Counted from the stretch's first letter, positions 1-12,077 are shown. The stretch is 64,000 nt of DNA from Lasiosphaeris hirsuta (GCA_030549175.1 JAUKUA010000007.1:682001-746000), one strand, 5' to 3'. Made by a program: numbers and translations. The notes: a model not told the origin generated them from the letters alone.

Positions 1-2851
1 TCGCCACCCGGCTCCCGCGGGCCCTCCCCAACAGAAAGCCCATTGCGGTCGCAAAACCGCACGACGGCGCGCCAATTCTCATCCTCCTCGACCAGCACCT
101 CCCGGCTCCCCACCACCACCAGGCCAAATTGGGCGCGCGTGAGCGCCACATTCATCAAATTGGGCATGCCCAAGACACCCCACCCCCACGCGCGATCCCT
201 TGCCACAAACCGGCGGCGCGACCGCGTGACGCAAAGGATCACGACGCCAAACTCGAGCCCCTGGAAGGCCTCGGCGGGGCCGACGCTGACACCCCACAGC
301 CCGGCAGCGCGCATCGCGCGCCGCAGCACGCGCACCTGGGCCGCGAAGGCACTCATGACGCACACGTCCTCCTGGCGGACGCCGGCCTCGGCGACGAGGC
401 GGCGCGCGTAGTCGACGGCGAGGGCGGCCTCGCCGAGGTTGACCCAGCCGCCGCGCTCGCGCTCGCGGTCGTCGGGCGACGCGTTGGCGTGGAAGAGGAC
501 GGGCCAGCGCAGGGCCTGGTTGGGCCAGCCGGGCCAGGCGGCGAGGCGGTGGGTGGTGGCGGTGGGCTGGGCGCAGGGGAGGAGGGTGTCGCTGTAGAAG
601 AGGGCCGAGGGGACGGCTAGGATGGCGGGGTGCGAGCGGTAGTTGCGCACCAGGTTGGTGAAGGCCGGGCGCAGCATCGGGGACGGGGCGGAGAGGGCGT
701 CCGGGGGGAGCAGCGAGCCGGCGGCGGCGCGGAAGCGGCGGGCCAGCGGGTGGTCGGCGTACACGGGGCGGGCGAACAGGCGCGCGAAGAGAGACCGGGT
801 CAGCGGCGAGTGCGGCAGGGAGGTGCGCGGGTTGAGCTGGTGCTCGTCGCCGGCCATGACCAGCAGCGGGGTGAAGGCGACGGCGGGGGCGGACGCCGGC
901 GGGGCCACGACCCACAGCGGCACCAGGCACTCGGGCTCGGTGGCCTGGGCGGCCTCGTCGATCAGCAGCGCCGACCAGTGCAGCGGCACCTTGGCCGGGG
1001 CCGGGGCGGTCGGGTGGATCTGGGCGCGCAGGCCGTGCTCGACGGCGTGCAGGTCCGTGTTGGACAGGCGCGCGAACAGCAGCAGGGCGGCGTCGCGGCA
1101 CGTGGTGACGACGAGCTTGTACGACAGCAGCTGCGCAAAGGCCGGCAGCGCGAACATGTCGCCGCTCACGCAGCAGTACGGCAGCAGCGTGTCGGGCACC
1201 TCCTCGAAGGTGCGCGTCGGCCGGTTGAGCCGCAGCATCTCGTCGGGCCGCACGTACGACCGCAGCCGGTTCGCCAGCGTGTCGGCGGCCGGGTCCGACG
1301 GCGCGCACACCAGGATGTGGGACGCGGCTGGCACGTTGTTAATCAGCTGCAGCGCCATCTCGATCATGGTCTTGGTCTTGCCGGTGCCGGGCGGGCCCGA
1401 GATGAGGTATGGCAGCACGCCGTAGTTCTGCGCGCACACGTTGGCCACGGCGATGCTCTGCTCCACGTTGAGCTGCCGGTCGAGCAAGGCCGGGCTGAAG
1501 ATGCCCAAGTGCGCGTTGGCCTGCAGGTTGCAGTCGGCCTCGGTCGGGAACAGGATCGACTGCAGCCAGTACTTGTTGGTCAGCCCAGGGGGGGGGGGCT
1601 CTGGGTGCTAGCGGTGGTGCTCATCTCCTTGGTGGTGCGGTTGGCCGCGCCGAGCGACGCCTGCACGTGCGGCAGCACCGACAGCGTGGCGTGGGCGCGG
1701 TGGGCCATGACGGGGAACTGCACGTTGAACCGCAGCGTGTGCTGGGGTGGCAGCATCTGGTCGGCCGAGTGGCCCAGGAGCACCTCGGAAGCCTGCAGCG
1801 TCAGGTCCGAGGCCAGGAGCACGACCGTCTCGGTGGCGCGGACCACGGCCGTGACGCGGGCGAGGTAGATATTCTCGGTCCAGGACGCCGACGTCATGAT
1901 GCCGTTGGCGTTTCCGTAAAAGCAGCCCTCGATCAGCCGTCCGTTCATGTCGGCCCGGAGCTGTCGCAGCTCGACAATGTCGTCCTCCTCGAGGTACGGC
2001 GTGTTCTCGCGCAGGCCTGGCACCACCATGGTCACCCTGGCCTGCTTGTCTGACAGGAACTCGAGACAACCCTCGTGGGCATAGAGCGAGTACATCTGGT
2101 TCTCCTTGGCCTGGTGCTGCATCTCGCTCTCGAGGTGGAAGCGGAAGTACTCCTCGTAGCCCATGGGCGTCAGCAGCGGGTTCTTGGCCGCCACGGCCTC
2201 GTACGAGTAGGCGCTGTCGAGCGCGGGCACGGCGGGCAGCAGCGCGTGGCCCAGGGTCGAGCTGGCATAGCTGCTAAAGTCAATGTCTCTGGCCGGGAAG
2301 GTGTGGTGGACGCGGCCGGGGAGCGTGTTGATGATCTGGACGTTGGAGGGAACAAAGGGGGTCGCGTAGACATCCAAGCTGGGCTCCGAGTCGGTCGGCT
2401 CGCTGGCATCCTCGTCGTCCGAGTCTGGCACGGTGAAGCGCGGCTTGCGCAGCGACTGGGGCGGCTTCGGGGGCAGTGGGTGACGCATCTGGACCCCGTT
2501 CTGGCCTCCCTTCTGGGTCTGGGGCTGGGAATCGGCGGCCTGGGCTTGCTCGATCTTAGCTCTAGCAAGCTGGGCGGCCAAGACTGCGTGGGCCTGTGCC
2601 TTCTTCTTCTCGGCCTCCTTCTGCCACTCGTTGTCCTCTCTGGCTCTAATGGGAACGGCTTTCGAGGTGGTCTCGAGGGCCTTTGACTGAGTGACCGAGG
2701 CCTGCCCGGACATGGGGTTGATGATGGGGATGGCCTTGGAAGTCCTTGGCTGCCTCACAAAAGCGCTTCCCGAGGCCTTGGGCTTGGGGTTGGGTCTGGG
2801 GAAGTTGGGGCCCAGGTCCGGGGCGGTGGGGAGGGGAGGGAATTTTTCCAT
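1..2851 (-). CDS. UPF1/SDE3-like superfamily 1 RNA helicase, 3' end beyond window
   Basis: An ATP-dependent SF1 helicase of the UPF1/MOV10/SDE3 group, expected to act on RNA or ribonucleoprotein. I start it at 2851 (MEKFPPLP); the same frame stays open upstream but the added residues look like non-coding sequence. The first ~250 residues are low-complexity, with a K/E/Q-rich helix and an acidic SDDEDASE patch. The helicase core shows GPPGTGKTKT (motif I, near 1380-1400), LIDEAAQATEPE (motif II, near 935-970) and VALTRAQ (motif VI, near 130-150). The C-terminus lies off the left edge. The first 424 codons end at a TGA at 1580-1582, just after an 11-G tract (1588-1598). One extra C on the coding strand, or two fewer, joins them directly to the core (GLTNKYWLQSILFPTEADC). 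DEAA rather than DEST in motif II favours SDE3/MOV10-like over UPF1 itself (inference). Confidence 0.85.
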
Positions 2852-4189
2852 GGTGATGATGCCAGTGGTACGTGATGGCAGCGAGTGCTGTGAAAATTCG
2901 AGTGAAGGCTTTGAGCGAGGGGTTCGAGTGAGACCTGTCGTGAGGGTGTCGTGAGGGCGTCCTGCGCGCGGCGTCGTCGTCAGCACGTGATTAACACGTG
3001 AAGCAACACGTAGAGAGGCGTAGATATTCTCACCTTGGTGTTCAAGAAGCCGCCACAGCGTTGCGAGAGCGAGTATCACAGGAAACTCGCGGTTTGGAGG
3101 TGGGGGGGGGGGAAGAATGAAGTGTGGTGGTGGGTGTGACGACGGAGGGGAACATGTGGGCCGGGAAACGAGCACGGGGAAAAGGAAACGGGCTGCAATC
3201 CGATTTGAAATGAAAAACACGCGGCGCCAGCTTTTCGGCCCCGCTGGGCCCGGGTGGTGATGTTCTCGGGGAAGGAGCAGGCGCGGGGATGCTCCGGCCG
3301 ATCACGGCAGATCACGGAACCTCGTGGAAATGCACAAACGTCAGGCTTGGCATGGTGTTGCCTGAAAGACGCAAAAAAAGCAGAAAGTTTCAGCTGCTGC
3401 AGCCACCCAGCCCAGTGACCAATCCGCCTGCTTAATCGCATATCAGGGGCACAACACACATAACACCACAGCCACTCACTCGGCAAAGCAAGCCGCTGCA
3501 TACAATGCCGACGATTCTTTGTGGCTCTAGCCTCAGTGTCTGTCACGAATCTGTGCTCCGACTCGGAGACATGCCAGAGTGTGTTTGGACTTGACTTGTA
3601 ATTGCGAGTTGGCCGCATCCGGACTTGGACCTGTGTAACGTCAAGTCCTTTCGCACCCAAAACAGCATTTTGGGCTCAATAAAAAGACTATCAGTCGAGT
3701 TGATCCCCACTCTTCTTCCGGTGTTTACGAGTCTCTTGTAAAACCCAAAACTCAGCGACAGTACCTTAATGTAGGCAAAAAACGGCGTCAAACCTTGATC
3801 TTGCCCTTCAGTCAGATACGGGGCTCGACACTCTGCAAGGGTTAGGACCCAAAATCAGTGCGGCATATTGAAGGATTGAAGGCATAGTATTGGCAAGAAT
3901 TCAGTGAGCGGCATGTAGCTGTACGACAAAGGTATCTTCGCCCGTGTACTAGAAAGCATCACAGTGACAACTTGAACAGTTGATTTGGTGCAACCATAAA
4001 TTTGTTATGTCAGTTCCTCTCCTAAATCCTCACAACTCATCGCCTCAATTACCCCTCTTACCCCTCTGAGCGCCGAGGTCCAGTTATCGATCTAGATGTG
4101 CTTGGAACTCAAAACCTCGCGTCAAGAAGAATATCGCTCAGGTCCCAAACACTATCCGAGATTTGCCCGATTTCTTACTCAAAGCAACA
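2852..4189. other. Intergenic region upstream of the helicase
   Basis: No coding sequence that I can support. It must contain the helicase promoter on the minus strand. It includes an 11-G tract at 3102-3112, similar to the tract that breaks the helicase frame. Open frames here look compositional and show no family motif. Confidence 0.5.
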
Positions 4190-5502
4190 AAAGTACCCGA
4201 AATGGAGCCAACAGACAGATCCACCGCCGGACGAATGCAACCTCCCGAGCGGTTCCAGCGGATGGACGGCGCTCCACGCCGCCGCCTCGGCCGGGCATCA
4301 CGAGGAGACTTCGTTGCACCGCGCCGCGTGGCGTGGGAGCGAGGACCTGGTTCGGGAGCTGTTGGGGAGGGGCGCTAATGTGCGTGCGATCACCTCGGCG
4401 AGGAGCTCTCTGGCGTCCACGGCGGCGCGGAAGAGTCATTTGGGTGTTGCAAACCTGCTTGATGAGCCTCTGGATCCTTCAATGGCTGTGTGCAGTTTTC
4501 TCGCTGCGGTTGGGGCCGGCCGGGTGGAGGTGAGGAGGTGGATCGCGAAAGGAGTCGATGTCTCGAACGCCACCAACCCCGATGGCCTTCCCGCGCTGTC
4601 TCTGGCGGTGAAGAATAGAGTCCGAGCCCTGCCCATGTTGGGGTTGCTGCTGAGAAGTACCGCCCACATCGACCACGTCGACCAGGCTGGCCACTCGCCT
4701 CTTTGGTGGGCGGCCTGGCACGGTCATTATGAGGCTGCCTCGCATTTTGTTTGCAGAAGGTGCCCAGGTGGACTTGGTCGACAGTTTGGGATATACTCCT
4801 CTCTTTACGGCGGTTGCGACAGGCGAGCACGACCTTGCCAGCCTGTTGTTGGAAAAGGGGGCAGGATGGATGACGTCGACATGCAGGGCCGTCCGGCAAC
4901 TTGGCACGCTGTCCGTGGAAAATCCGCCGAACGTGCCAAAAGTCTGCTTGGCCGATCCAAGCTGCTGGGAATCACGCTTCCTAGGGCTGGGCCGGGCCCT
5001 AGGCTGGGCGAGAGAGAATCTAGATGACGATGAGATGGTAGACATATTGACCGCAGCAGTTGCTCAAGTTGACATTACCGAGCAATCGGCCCCCGCTGCT
5101 CAAGACCCATCATCGGCGGAATCCGAATCAGGGATCTGAACAGGAGAGGGGCTCGGAATCAGAGTCCGAATCGGAAAGCCGGAACGCTGGTGACGACACT
5201 AAAGGTGATCGCTTACACGATGCTGCTCTTAACGGAAAGATATCAGTTATGCGCATCGCCTCCTCCGGGTTGGTGTCCCCGTCAACTGGAGGAACAGCCC
5301 TCTGGTACGCATCAAAGGAGGGCTAGGAAGCTACCGTCCGCCTTCTCCTTTCGAAGGGTGCCAACCTGGATGCTCATGGTGGGAAGCGGACCACACCTCT
5401 CACCACGTTTGGTCGTTTAGGGGTTGTGAGAACCCTGCTCGAGGGCGGCCCCGATCTCGGTCTCACGAGACACATAAACAGCTGTATCGCACTTGACCTG
5501 TG
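4190..5502 (+). pseudogene. Ankyrin-repeat protein pseudogene
   Basis: Recognisable ankyrin repeats are spread over three frames. The first frame gives WTALHAAASAGH, TSLHRAAWRGSEDLV and HSPLWWAAWHGHYEAA. Near 4735 the sense moves to the next frame (GYTPLFTAVATGEHDLASLL) and near 4860 it returns (DMQGRPATWHAVRGKSAERA), a compensated pair of indels. A third frame from about 5205 gives RLHDAALNGK, then TALWYASKEG, a TAG at 5324-5326, and EATVRLLLSKGANLDAHGG. No effector or NACHT domain is visible 5' of the repeats, so it is either 5'-truncated or was an ankyrin-only protein. Boundaries are approximate. Ankyrin repeats bind protein partners; no specific role can be given. Confidence 0.75.
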
Positions 5503-5653
5503 ACTCGCGCCCTCAGGATGTAATCGGGCATCCCAACTTCGCAAGACCCGTGTGACACCGTGGTCTAATAATCGCAAAGTGGCATAAGGCAGTTCTTCTG
5601 TGACATCGGACCAACTGCCCAGTCTGTGGGTTAATAATAGACGGCTCGTGCTT

Positions 5654-5716
5654 AGGACTCGGTGACCGATGGATAGGACCCGGTGACCGATGGATAGGAC
5701 CCGGTGACCGGTAGAT
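5654..5716. repeat. Three tandem copies of a 21-bp unit
   Basis: Three head-to-tail copies of a unit beginning AGGACYCGGTGACC and ending GAT, at 5654-5674, 5675-5695 and 5696-5716. Copies 1 and 2 differ by one base; copy 3 has two more changes. It lies between the ankyrin pseudogene and the zinc-finger-like remnant, in non-coding sequence. Confidence 0.85.
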
Positions 5717-5959
5717 CTCTTCTTGACACTTTACCTGCCCTTTCAATACAGGGAAAGCACTATGAATACCCCCTTCAACTTCCTCACTTTGGCAATTGAT
5801 AACTATCTGGACATCAAAATACCATCCTCGGCAGAAGCATAACATGTTACAGAACTAGGCTGTGTATCGCGATTCACATTGCCAAAATTCCTCTTTCTGA
5901 ACATACTCTGCCCGCCGAGTCAAACCACGTCAGGGACCCTAACAATATGAAGTTTTACC

Positions 5960-6109
5960 TGGAAATGCTGCAAATGCGACACCGAAAACTCTGACGAGCT
6001 CGTAACCTGCGGCAAATCGGACTGTGATCACAAAGTTTGCATAACTTGGAAAGTGGATGGGTCGAGAATAAGCTACTGCACAGTGAGGAAGCTCTATGCA
6101 GCAGCTTAG
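5960..6109 (+). pseudogene. Cysteine-rich zinc-binding-like remnant
   Basis: A 49-codon open stretch, closed by TAG at 6107-6109, contains regularly spaced metal-ligand residues: WKCCKC, then TCGKSDCDH, then KVC. The CxxC...C(x4)CxHxxC arrangement resembles small zinc-ribbon domains found in many short fungal proteins. There is no start codon in frame immediately upstream: the nearby ATG at 5947 is in another frame, and no intron acceptor is obvious. The full ligand set is incomplete because the last expected cysteine is a tryptophan (ITW). I therefore call it a relic. It could also be chance, since it is short. Confidence 0.35.
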
Positions 6110-6933
6110 GCCAGAGAATCCGACATCTGCTTTTGAGCATCAGAATGGTGGCTGGTTGCGCGGGGACACGAAGTCGGAGCTGAAGTCATGGGGTGGATAC
6201 TCGGGACGGTGGAGGATGGGTGGGATTCCGGGACGGGGACGAGGGACTAGGTGCTAGGTGCTGGGCGTTGGCGGCTCACTTCTGGGGTCTGGTGGGAAAG
6301 GTTAGGGCATGGTGGCCGAATTTGCGGTCTCAAGTGCTGGTCAGGGGTGTCGACCTTGGTACCTTGTCTATCTTTCCACCGATATCCAGAGGCCATGTCG
6401 GCCCTCTTCTGAATCGGGTTGGTGTCTTTGGAGAAGAAGTGATAAAAGGTGCCCTTACCTCGAGCAAGCCACTTAAGACACGCATGCGGCCTGAAACGCA
6501 GCTTCGCTTCTACACCAGTCCAAGTTGTCTTAGTTCACAGCTGTTTCGCAGCCCAAACCCTGTTGGTTGTGTTGATTGGATTAATTTTCCAGCCATGGTT
6601 GCGTTGATTGGCAGCTTTGAAGCGCCCGGCCACATCAAGGGCCGGGCTTGTGGAAGCGCTTCGCCGGATGTGGGGGCGGCGCGGGAGGCTGAGCGAGATT
6701 CGGCGCTTCCTCATATCTTCCGAGTCCCGACTCTTGGGTGGCACCAGGCTTGCACCTTGCCAGTCATCTTTCTTGAAACATGAATTCTGTGTTACCTCTA
6801 CTTAGATACCTACCTTACTTCAGAGCTGTACCTAAGAGCCATATCGCGACCTTTCCCTGTGGATCGAACTCGGGATTCGACATCAACAAGCATCTTTTTC
6901 ATTCAAACTGCGCCACCTCTGGAGTGTGACGAA
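6110..6933. other. Intergenic region upstream of the NACHT gene
   Basis: No supported gene. This is the presumed promoter and 5' leader of the NACHT protein. The open frames here show no family motifs. Confidence 0.5.
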
Positions 6934-9900
6934 ATGGGCCACTGCTGTTCCAAACCCGCACCGGCTGCGAAATTGAAAGGCAGCCAAGTCAACTCTCGAA
7001 CACCTTCCCCACCCACCACCCCTCTTTCGTCTTTACCCACCGCTCAGACATCCGCACGCCCCCCTGAATTTTCAAGAAAGCGTGTCAAATCTACGGCGAC
7101 CAGTACTCCCGCGTCCTTCCGTACTCCCGCGTCCTTCCATGCCGCTCCAGTGTCGCTAACAAACGGAGGCTCACCAACCACCAAGAGCCCCCGTCCGTAC
7201 GGTAAAGAGTCCTGGGCTAGCCAGCGCCCTCCATCCACCATCGCCCCGAGTCTTGAGTCTATACCAACCGCCGCTCCCGCATCTATACGCCCCCTTCGAC
7301 TCGGACCATCGCGACACGCTCTCGAATGCACGACTACTAGTACCCCCGCATTCTTGCCTACGTCTTTATCGCCCACGCATGGAGCACTATCACCAGCCAC
7401 CGAGACCCCCAATCCGCACGTTAAAGAGTCCCGAGACAGGAAGCGCGTTCGATGGGACCATTACACTCCCATCACCCCCCAATCGGGGTTCCGTGTAGCT
7501 CCCACACTTCATGATCCCATCTTGCCACAAGGGGCACTATCTCAAGATGCCCCCTCGGCAGTCGAGGCCCCGAGGCAACTGTGGGACTTGGCATATAAAG
7601 GGGTTCGAGAGAGGGATAGCAAGCTCGTGGCCGCTTTCGAGCGCGTTATGCTTTCTGTGGACCTGGAAGGTGATGGCCTGCCGCTGAAGACAACCGACCG
7701 AGAAAGCGAGGCCGGCATCAGCGCCGAGCGGGTGGGAAGGGTTGTCCAGCTCGGGCTTAGCAGGACCAAGAAGTGGGCGAAGGGGATGGAGAAAGTGCAC
7801 GCCGTGTCAGAGGTCTTGAAAGGCATCAGCAGTATCATCCAGGGCACGCTGTCGTCAGCGGTCCCGCAGGCGGGCGCGGCATGGGTCGGTGTCTCGGTTC
7901 TGGTAAAGGCCCTCTCCAATTTATCCGAGCAGTCAGTCGTCAACCGTGATGGCATTCTCTACATTGGATCACGGGCCATGTGGTACTCTGAACTGTTCTC
8001 CATTCGTGGTCGCCTGAGCAGTCAATCGGCCAGCCTGAGACTTCAGCTGGAGGACATGATGGTCGATCTTTTTGCCGACATTATCACGTACCAGATGAGG
8101 AGCGTCGGTAACTACTACAGGAATCAACTTGCTGCTTCTCTGCGCGATGCATTCGCCATCAGGAATTGGAAGGAAGACCTCGAAGCGATCCGAGGCCGCG
8201 AGGCGGACGTGTGTCGCTGCTTGGAGCGGTACGAGAGGAAGGCAGAGGTTGAGCTTCTGACATTCTTGGCAGAGACAGCGTCGGCCCTGGAAAGCGGATT
8301 AAGGAAGCAGCTTGACGATCTTGTAGCCCTCCAGGCGGAAGCGCTGGCTGTGCAGAAGGAGGAGGCAGAGGCTAACGCACGAGAACGCACTAGGAATGAG
8401 GAAGCGCAGAAGAGAGATGAGGAGCGTCGCGCCAGCGAAATCGTTGGCAAGTTCAAAGTCGAAGGACTCCATTACGACGATTTCATGGATCGAAACCCAG
8501 ACCCAACTGAAGGGACCTGCGGTTGGTTCTCGAAGGACAAGCGAGTGCGCGACTGGGAGCAAGGGGCAACGAACCTCATGTTAGTCAAGGCCATGCCCGG
8601 CCAGGGAAAGTCTGTGCTGGCGCGCTCACTGGTTCACAGGTGGCGCGCTCGCGGCAAGGGCACCGTTTGCCACTTTTTCTTCAAAGACACCAATCCCATT
8701 CAGAAGAGGGCCGACATGGCCTTATGCGCCATCCTCCACCAGATCCTGAAGGATAACCTCTTGTTGGCACTCGATATAGAGAGCGATGTATCCCAGGGAG
8801 GCGAGGCCCTCACCCAGTCTATGCCGGAGTTGTGGAAATTCCTCGAGACGGCCACCAAGAATCTCGAACGTCGGAGGTTGCCCATCATCTGCGTTCTGGA
8901 TGCTCTCGATGAGTGCGATGGCACGCAACGCGAAGCGCTCCTTGGCAAGGTCAAAGGGGCGGCAGGGAACCCCAGTCTCAAGATTTTGATGACAACGCGA
9001 CCTGTCGACAGAATACTGAGCAAGTTCAGCGACATAGCGAGCATAGGCCTGAACCCAAACGAGAACCCGGCCACCCTTTCGTCCGAAATCAACATGGTGA
9101 TTGAGAGGCGTGTGGATGAAATGGGACCAAGGAAGGGCTGGAGTGACAGTCTTCGTGCCGAGATCAAGCAGAAGCTAAGGGGGGAAGGCACGCCGCAGTA
9201 CACGTATCTCTGGCTGCGCCTCATCTTCGAGCTTCTCGATAAACAGAACGCACTCCCCAAGAAAACATGGATCAACCTCATCAGCGGGCTCCCAAAGACA
9301 GTGAACGACGCCTACGAGTCGCTTCTCAGCAAGGTGAACCCCATCGAGCAACATGCCGTTCGGAAGCTCCTTTCTATCGTCCTGTGCGCCAAAAGACCTC
9401 TGACGGTGGATGAAGCAAATGCTGCGCTGAGTGTAGCGTCCGACTCGACAGAGAACTCGGACATGATGTATATGCATGACGGCAACGCTTTCAAGAAATG
9501 GGTCGAGAACCACTGCGGTTTCTTCATACAGGTCTATGAGAACCGCGTGCAATTCATTCATCAGACTGCCAAAGAGTTCCTCACAGACCCGACAGCCGGC
9601 GCGGGTCCAGAATGGCGAGGCTCACTTGGTATGCATGTGGCACACCGCGGCATGAGAGATCTCTGCTGTCGATACCTCGCCGAGAAAACGCGACGGTGGA
9701 GGGTCGTAAGGAGCCAGGATGATCGCAAAAGCTGGTTCTTTCGCGACATGGGCGAAGAAAACTCTGATTGCTTTGTCCCGTACGCTATGGAAGGCATAGA
9801 GTTCCACAACAAGCACTGTGGGACGTACTCAGACAAGCGATTCAGAGGCAACACCATTTTTGACATCAAGTCGGACTCACCATCCAACAATTACATATTA

Positions 9901-10940
9901 CATCCTGTAGCTACATTCAAGTCCTGCAAGATTCCGTCAACCCGGTCCACCATCAGACAGACCAACACCAGGTGCAAACTGGAGGATGAACTGCGGTCGC
10001 AGCAGTATGTCTACGACTGCCTCGAGACGCTGAAGGGAATGTACCCACCCCACAAGTTGAGCTCGACGAGTGCTCGACACGAAATACCGAAGTTGCTGTA
10101 CCATTCTGACGGCCCAGGAAGAGGAGCCAAGATTAGAGTCCCACAGTTGTTCCACGTCGGCGAATACAAAAGGGACAGTGGTACAGGTTTCGCCGTGACC
10201 CGCCTGTGCGCCGTGATGGAGCACATTGAGGGAGAGACGCTGGGAGGCCTGCCGGGGCGACCTGATAGTGAGAATCATAGCGGCAGACTTAACCAAGTAG
10301 CCGAAGCACTTGCCATCCTCCTCTGCTTTCCGACCTCGAGTGGGCCGCAAGCACCGGACACGGTACCACCCCACAATATTGGCCTTCAACCCGAGGATCA
10401 TCCCCAACCGAACCTCCATTCACAATTGAGATATTGGCACGAAGCCGAGCAGTTACTCCGAGATTCCTTTGTCGAAAAGTTTGGCCACGTTCAGGTCGCT
10501 ACATTGGGCATCGGAAATGTATGAGCTTTCAGGGGCGATCTTGTTCCTTCTACTTCACGGCTGACCTGTTGCAGATTGTGAAACGTCTTCAGAACACGAA
10601 GCCCTCTTCCGGGCCTCCCAGTACTAATGGGACCTCTGTGGGGTCCCCGTTTGGCCGGGTTTTTGGTTCATCAGGTAGTGACGAAAGAGTGTACTTTTTT
10701 TTGGGTGTTCCTCGGCGTGAAGACTTTTTGCTCCAGCCTGATGATACGCTCACATTGGTCAACTTTCAGTACGCCAATTTCATGCCACCTGGCCTCGTCC
10801 TCGCCAACGTGAAGTATTTGGGTTATCCTGGTTTGGATACCGAGATAAAAAGTCTATATCCGGTTGAGGAGGATCCTGAAATTTCACGTCTCAAGAAGCT
10901 TGGGGAGATGCTGAATTCCACCTTCATATACGGTAGATAA
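6934..10940 (+). CDS. NACHT-domain NLR-like protein with degenerate kinase-like C-terminus
   Basis: Predicted signal-transducing P-loop NTPase of 1316 aa. I chose ATG 6934 over the open frame upstream because it yields an N-terminus MGHCCSKP, the pattern for N-myristoylation at Gly2 plus palmitoylation at Cys4/Cys5, implying membrane anchoring. Residues ~20-200 are Ser/Thr/Pro-rich. Around 216 (LWDLAYKGV) the NACHT-NTPase N-terminal domain begins. The P-loop is PGQGKS at 555-560, Walker B VLDALDE at 654-660, then a winged-helix-like part and FIHQTAKEFL. In place of ankyrin or WD repeats, residues ~1010-1316 resemble fungal APH-type phosphotransferases (VMEHIEGETL near 1094). A 56-nt intron at 10519-10574 (GTATGA, CTGAC branch, TTGCAG) joins frames in phase 0. 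The catalytic HGD...N and DF positions read LGVPRRED and VNF, so that domain is probably a pseudokinase (inference). The reading frame is intact throughout. Confidence 0.85.
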
Positions 10941-11961
10941 AGTAGATGATCTCTCACAGACCCAGGGTCCGAGACGTGCTCGGAATAGCAAGGCTTGATG
11001 GGGCGTCGTGGTAATGTCTGTCTATAGCGTAACGAGTCATGAAGGATATTTGCATTTGGTAATGCCCCGTCGGAAAAACACATCAGTGGAGAGACGCACC
11101 GAGCTAATGACATGACTCCCAGAGCCCCACCGGGTTGGTCTGCTGGCTGCGGCCCAACCGCCGATCCGTTGGAGTTTTGCTTCTCGTGTCACACTATAGA
11201 GCTAGATTTACCACACAAGTCGGTGAGGAAATGCGTTGCAAAATTCTCTCGAACTACTCCATAACCAACTCGGTAACACCTTGTAAGCCCCAAATCAACA
11301 GCTAATACACTAGCCCACATGGCCACGTCTCGCCATGACACAAGAAAGCACAGCAACTAGCACGTATTTGTCTCGAAGCGCGGAAGGAAGTTACCAGCAT
11401 AAATAAGTACTAAATCTAATGGCCCTTGCTGTGAAGTACCAGACCCCTGAAACGTGATGGCGAACTTACTATTAGGGCATCAAAGCTGCGAGTCTTGAAG
11501 CTATATCGCGTTGTTGATTACCTACTTAAGGTACCCATCTAATGCTTGTATTATTAGGTTTCCGTTGTGATGGAGCAACCCTGGAGCTGCCAAATAAACG
11601 ACTGTAACACTTGTATGCGCTTGTATGTTTGCGAGTACCTGTGCGAGTTATGCTCCGTTCCAACCTCCCTTCCTGCAAAATAGCCTCACCGTTTTCGAAT
11701 CAGACTCGGGACCAACCATTGCCCGACTGTTGAGCACATACCTTGTGCGCAGTGCAGCTGTCACCCCAATTACCAACGCTCAATCTTGCGTCCTTTCACC
11801 CCGCCTGATTCTTCCAGTCTTCCCTTTATGTTTTTCCTTCGATTCAGTAACGTCAACTTGGTCTCAACAGCGAGAGCTTCACTACTACCTATACAAGCTA
11901 CCTTGTCCACTAGTATCCGCTTTGAGACTTAGTCAAAATAACTTTTGAATAGGCAGCTAAA
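10941..11961. other. Intergenic region, AT-rich
   Basis: No coding sequence recognised. It is visibly more AT-rich than the flanking genes and should hold the promoter of the ankyrin pseudogene that begins at 11962. Confidence 0.5.
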
Positions 11962-12077
11962 ATGTTGTGTCCTTTAAAGGGTGTAGTCGCCGTAGTCGCG
12001 ATGCTCTTCATCACGGTGGCGGTTGCGGGGGATGAGGGCGATGGCATTTCCAAAAACCTCCTATCGGATTTAGCGCC

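Noticed and set aside
79..1308. 409-codon open frame on the minus strand
   Set aside because: It overlaps the helicase core in another frame and is Arg/Pro/Ala-rich, as expected of a GC-rich shadow frame.
630..1868. 412-codon open frame on the plus strand
   Set aside because: It is antisense to the helicase with low-complexity Gly/Arg/Val composition and no domain.
5654..5716. CRISPR-like array
   Set aside because: The 21-bp units are directly adjacent with no spacers, and the genome is eukaryotic.
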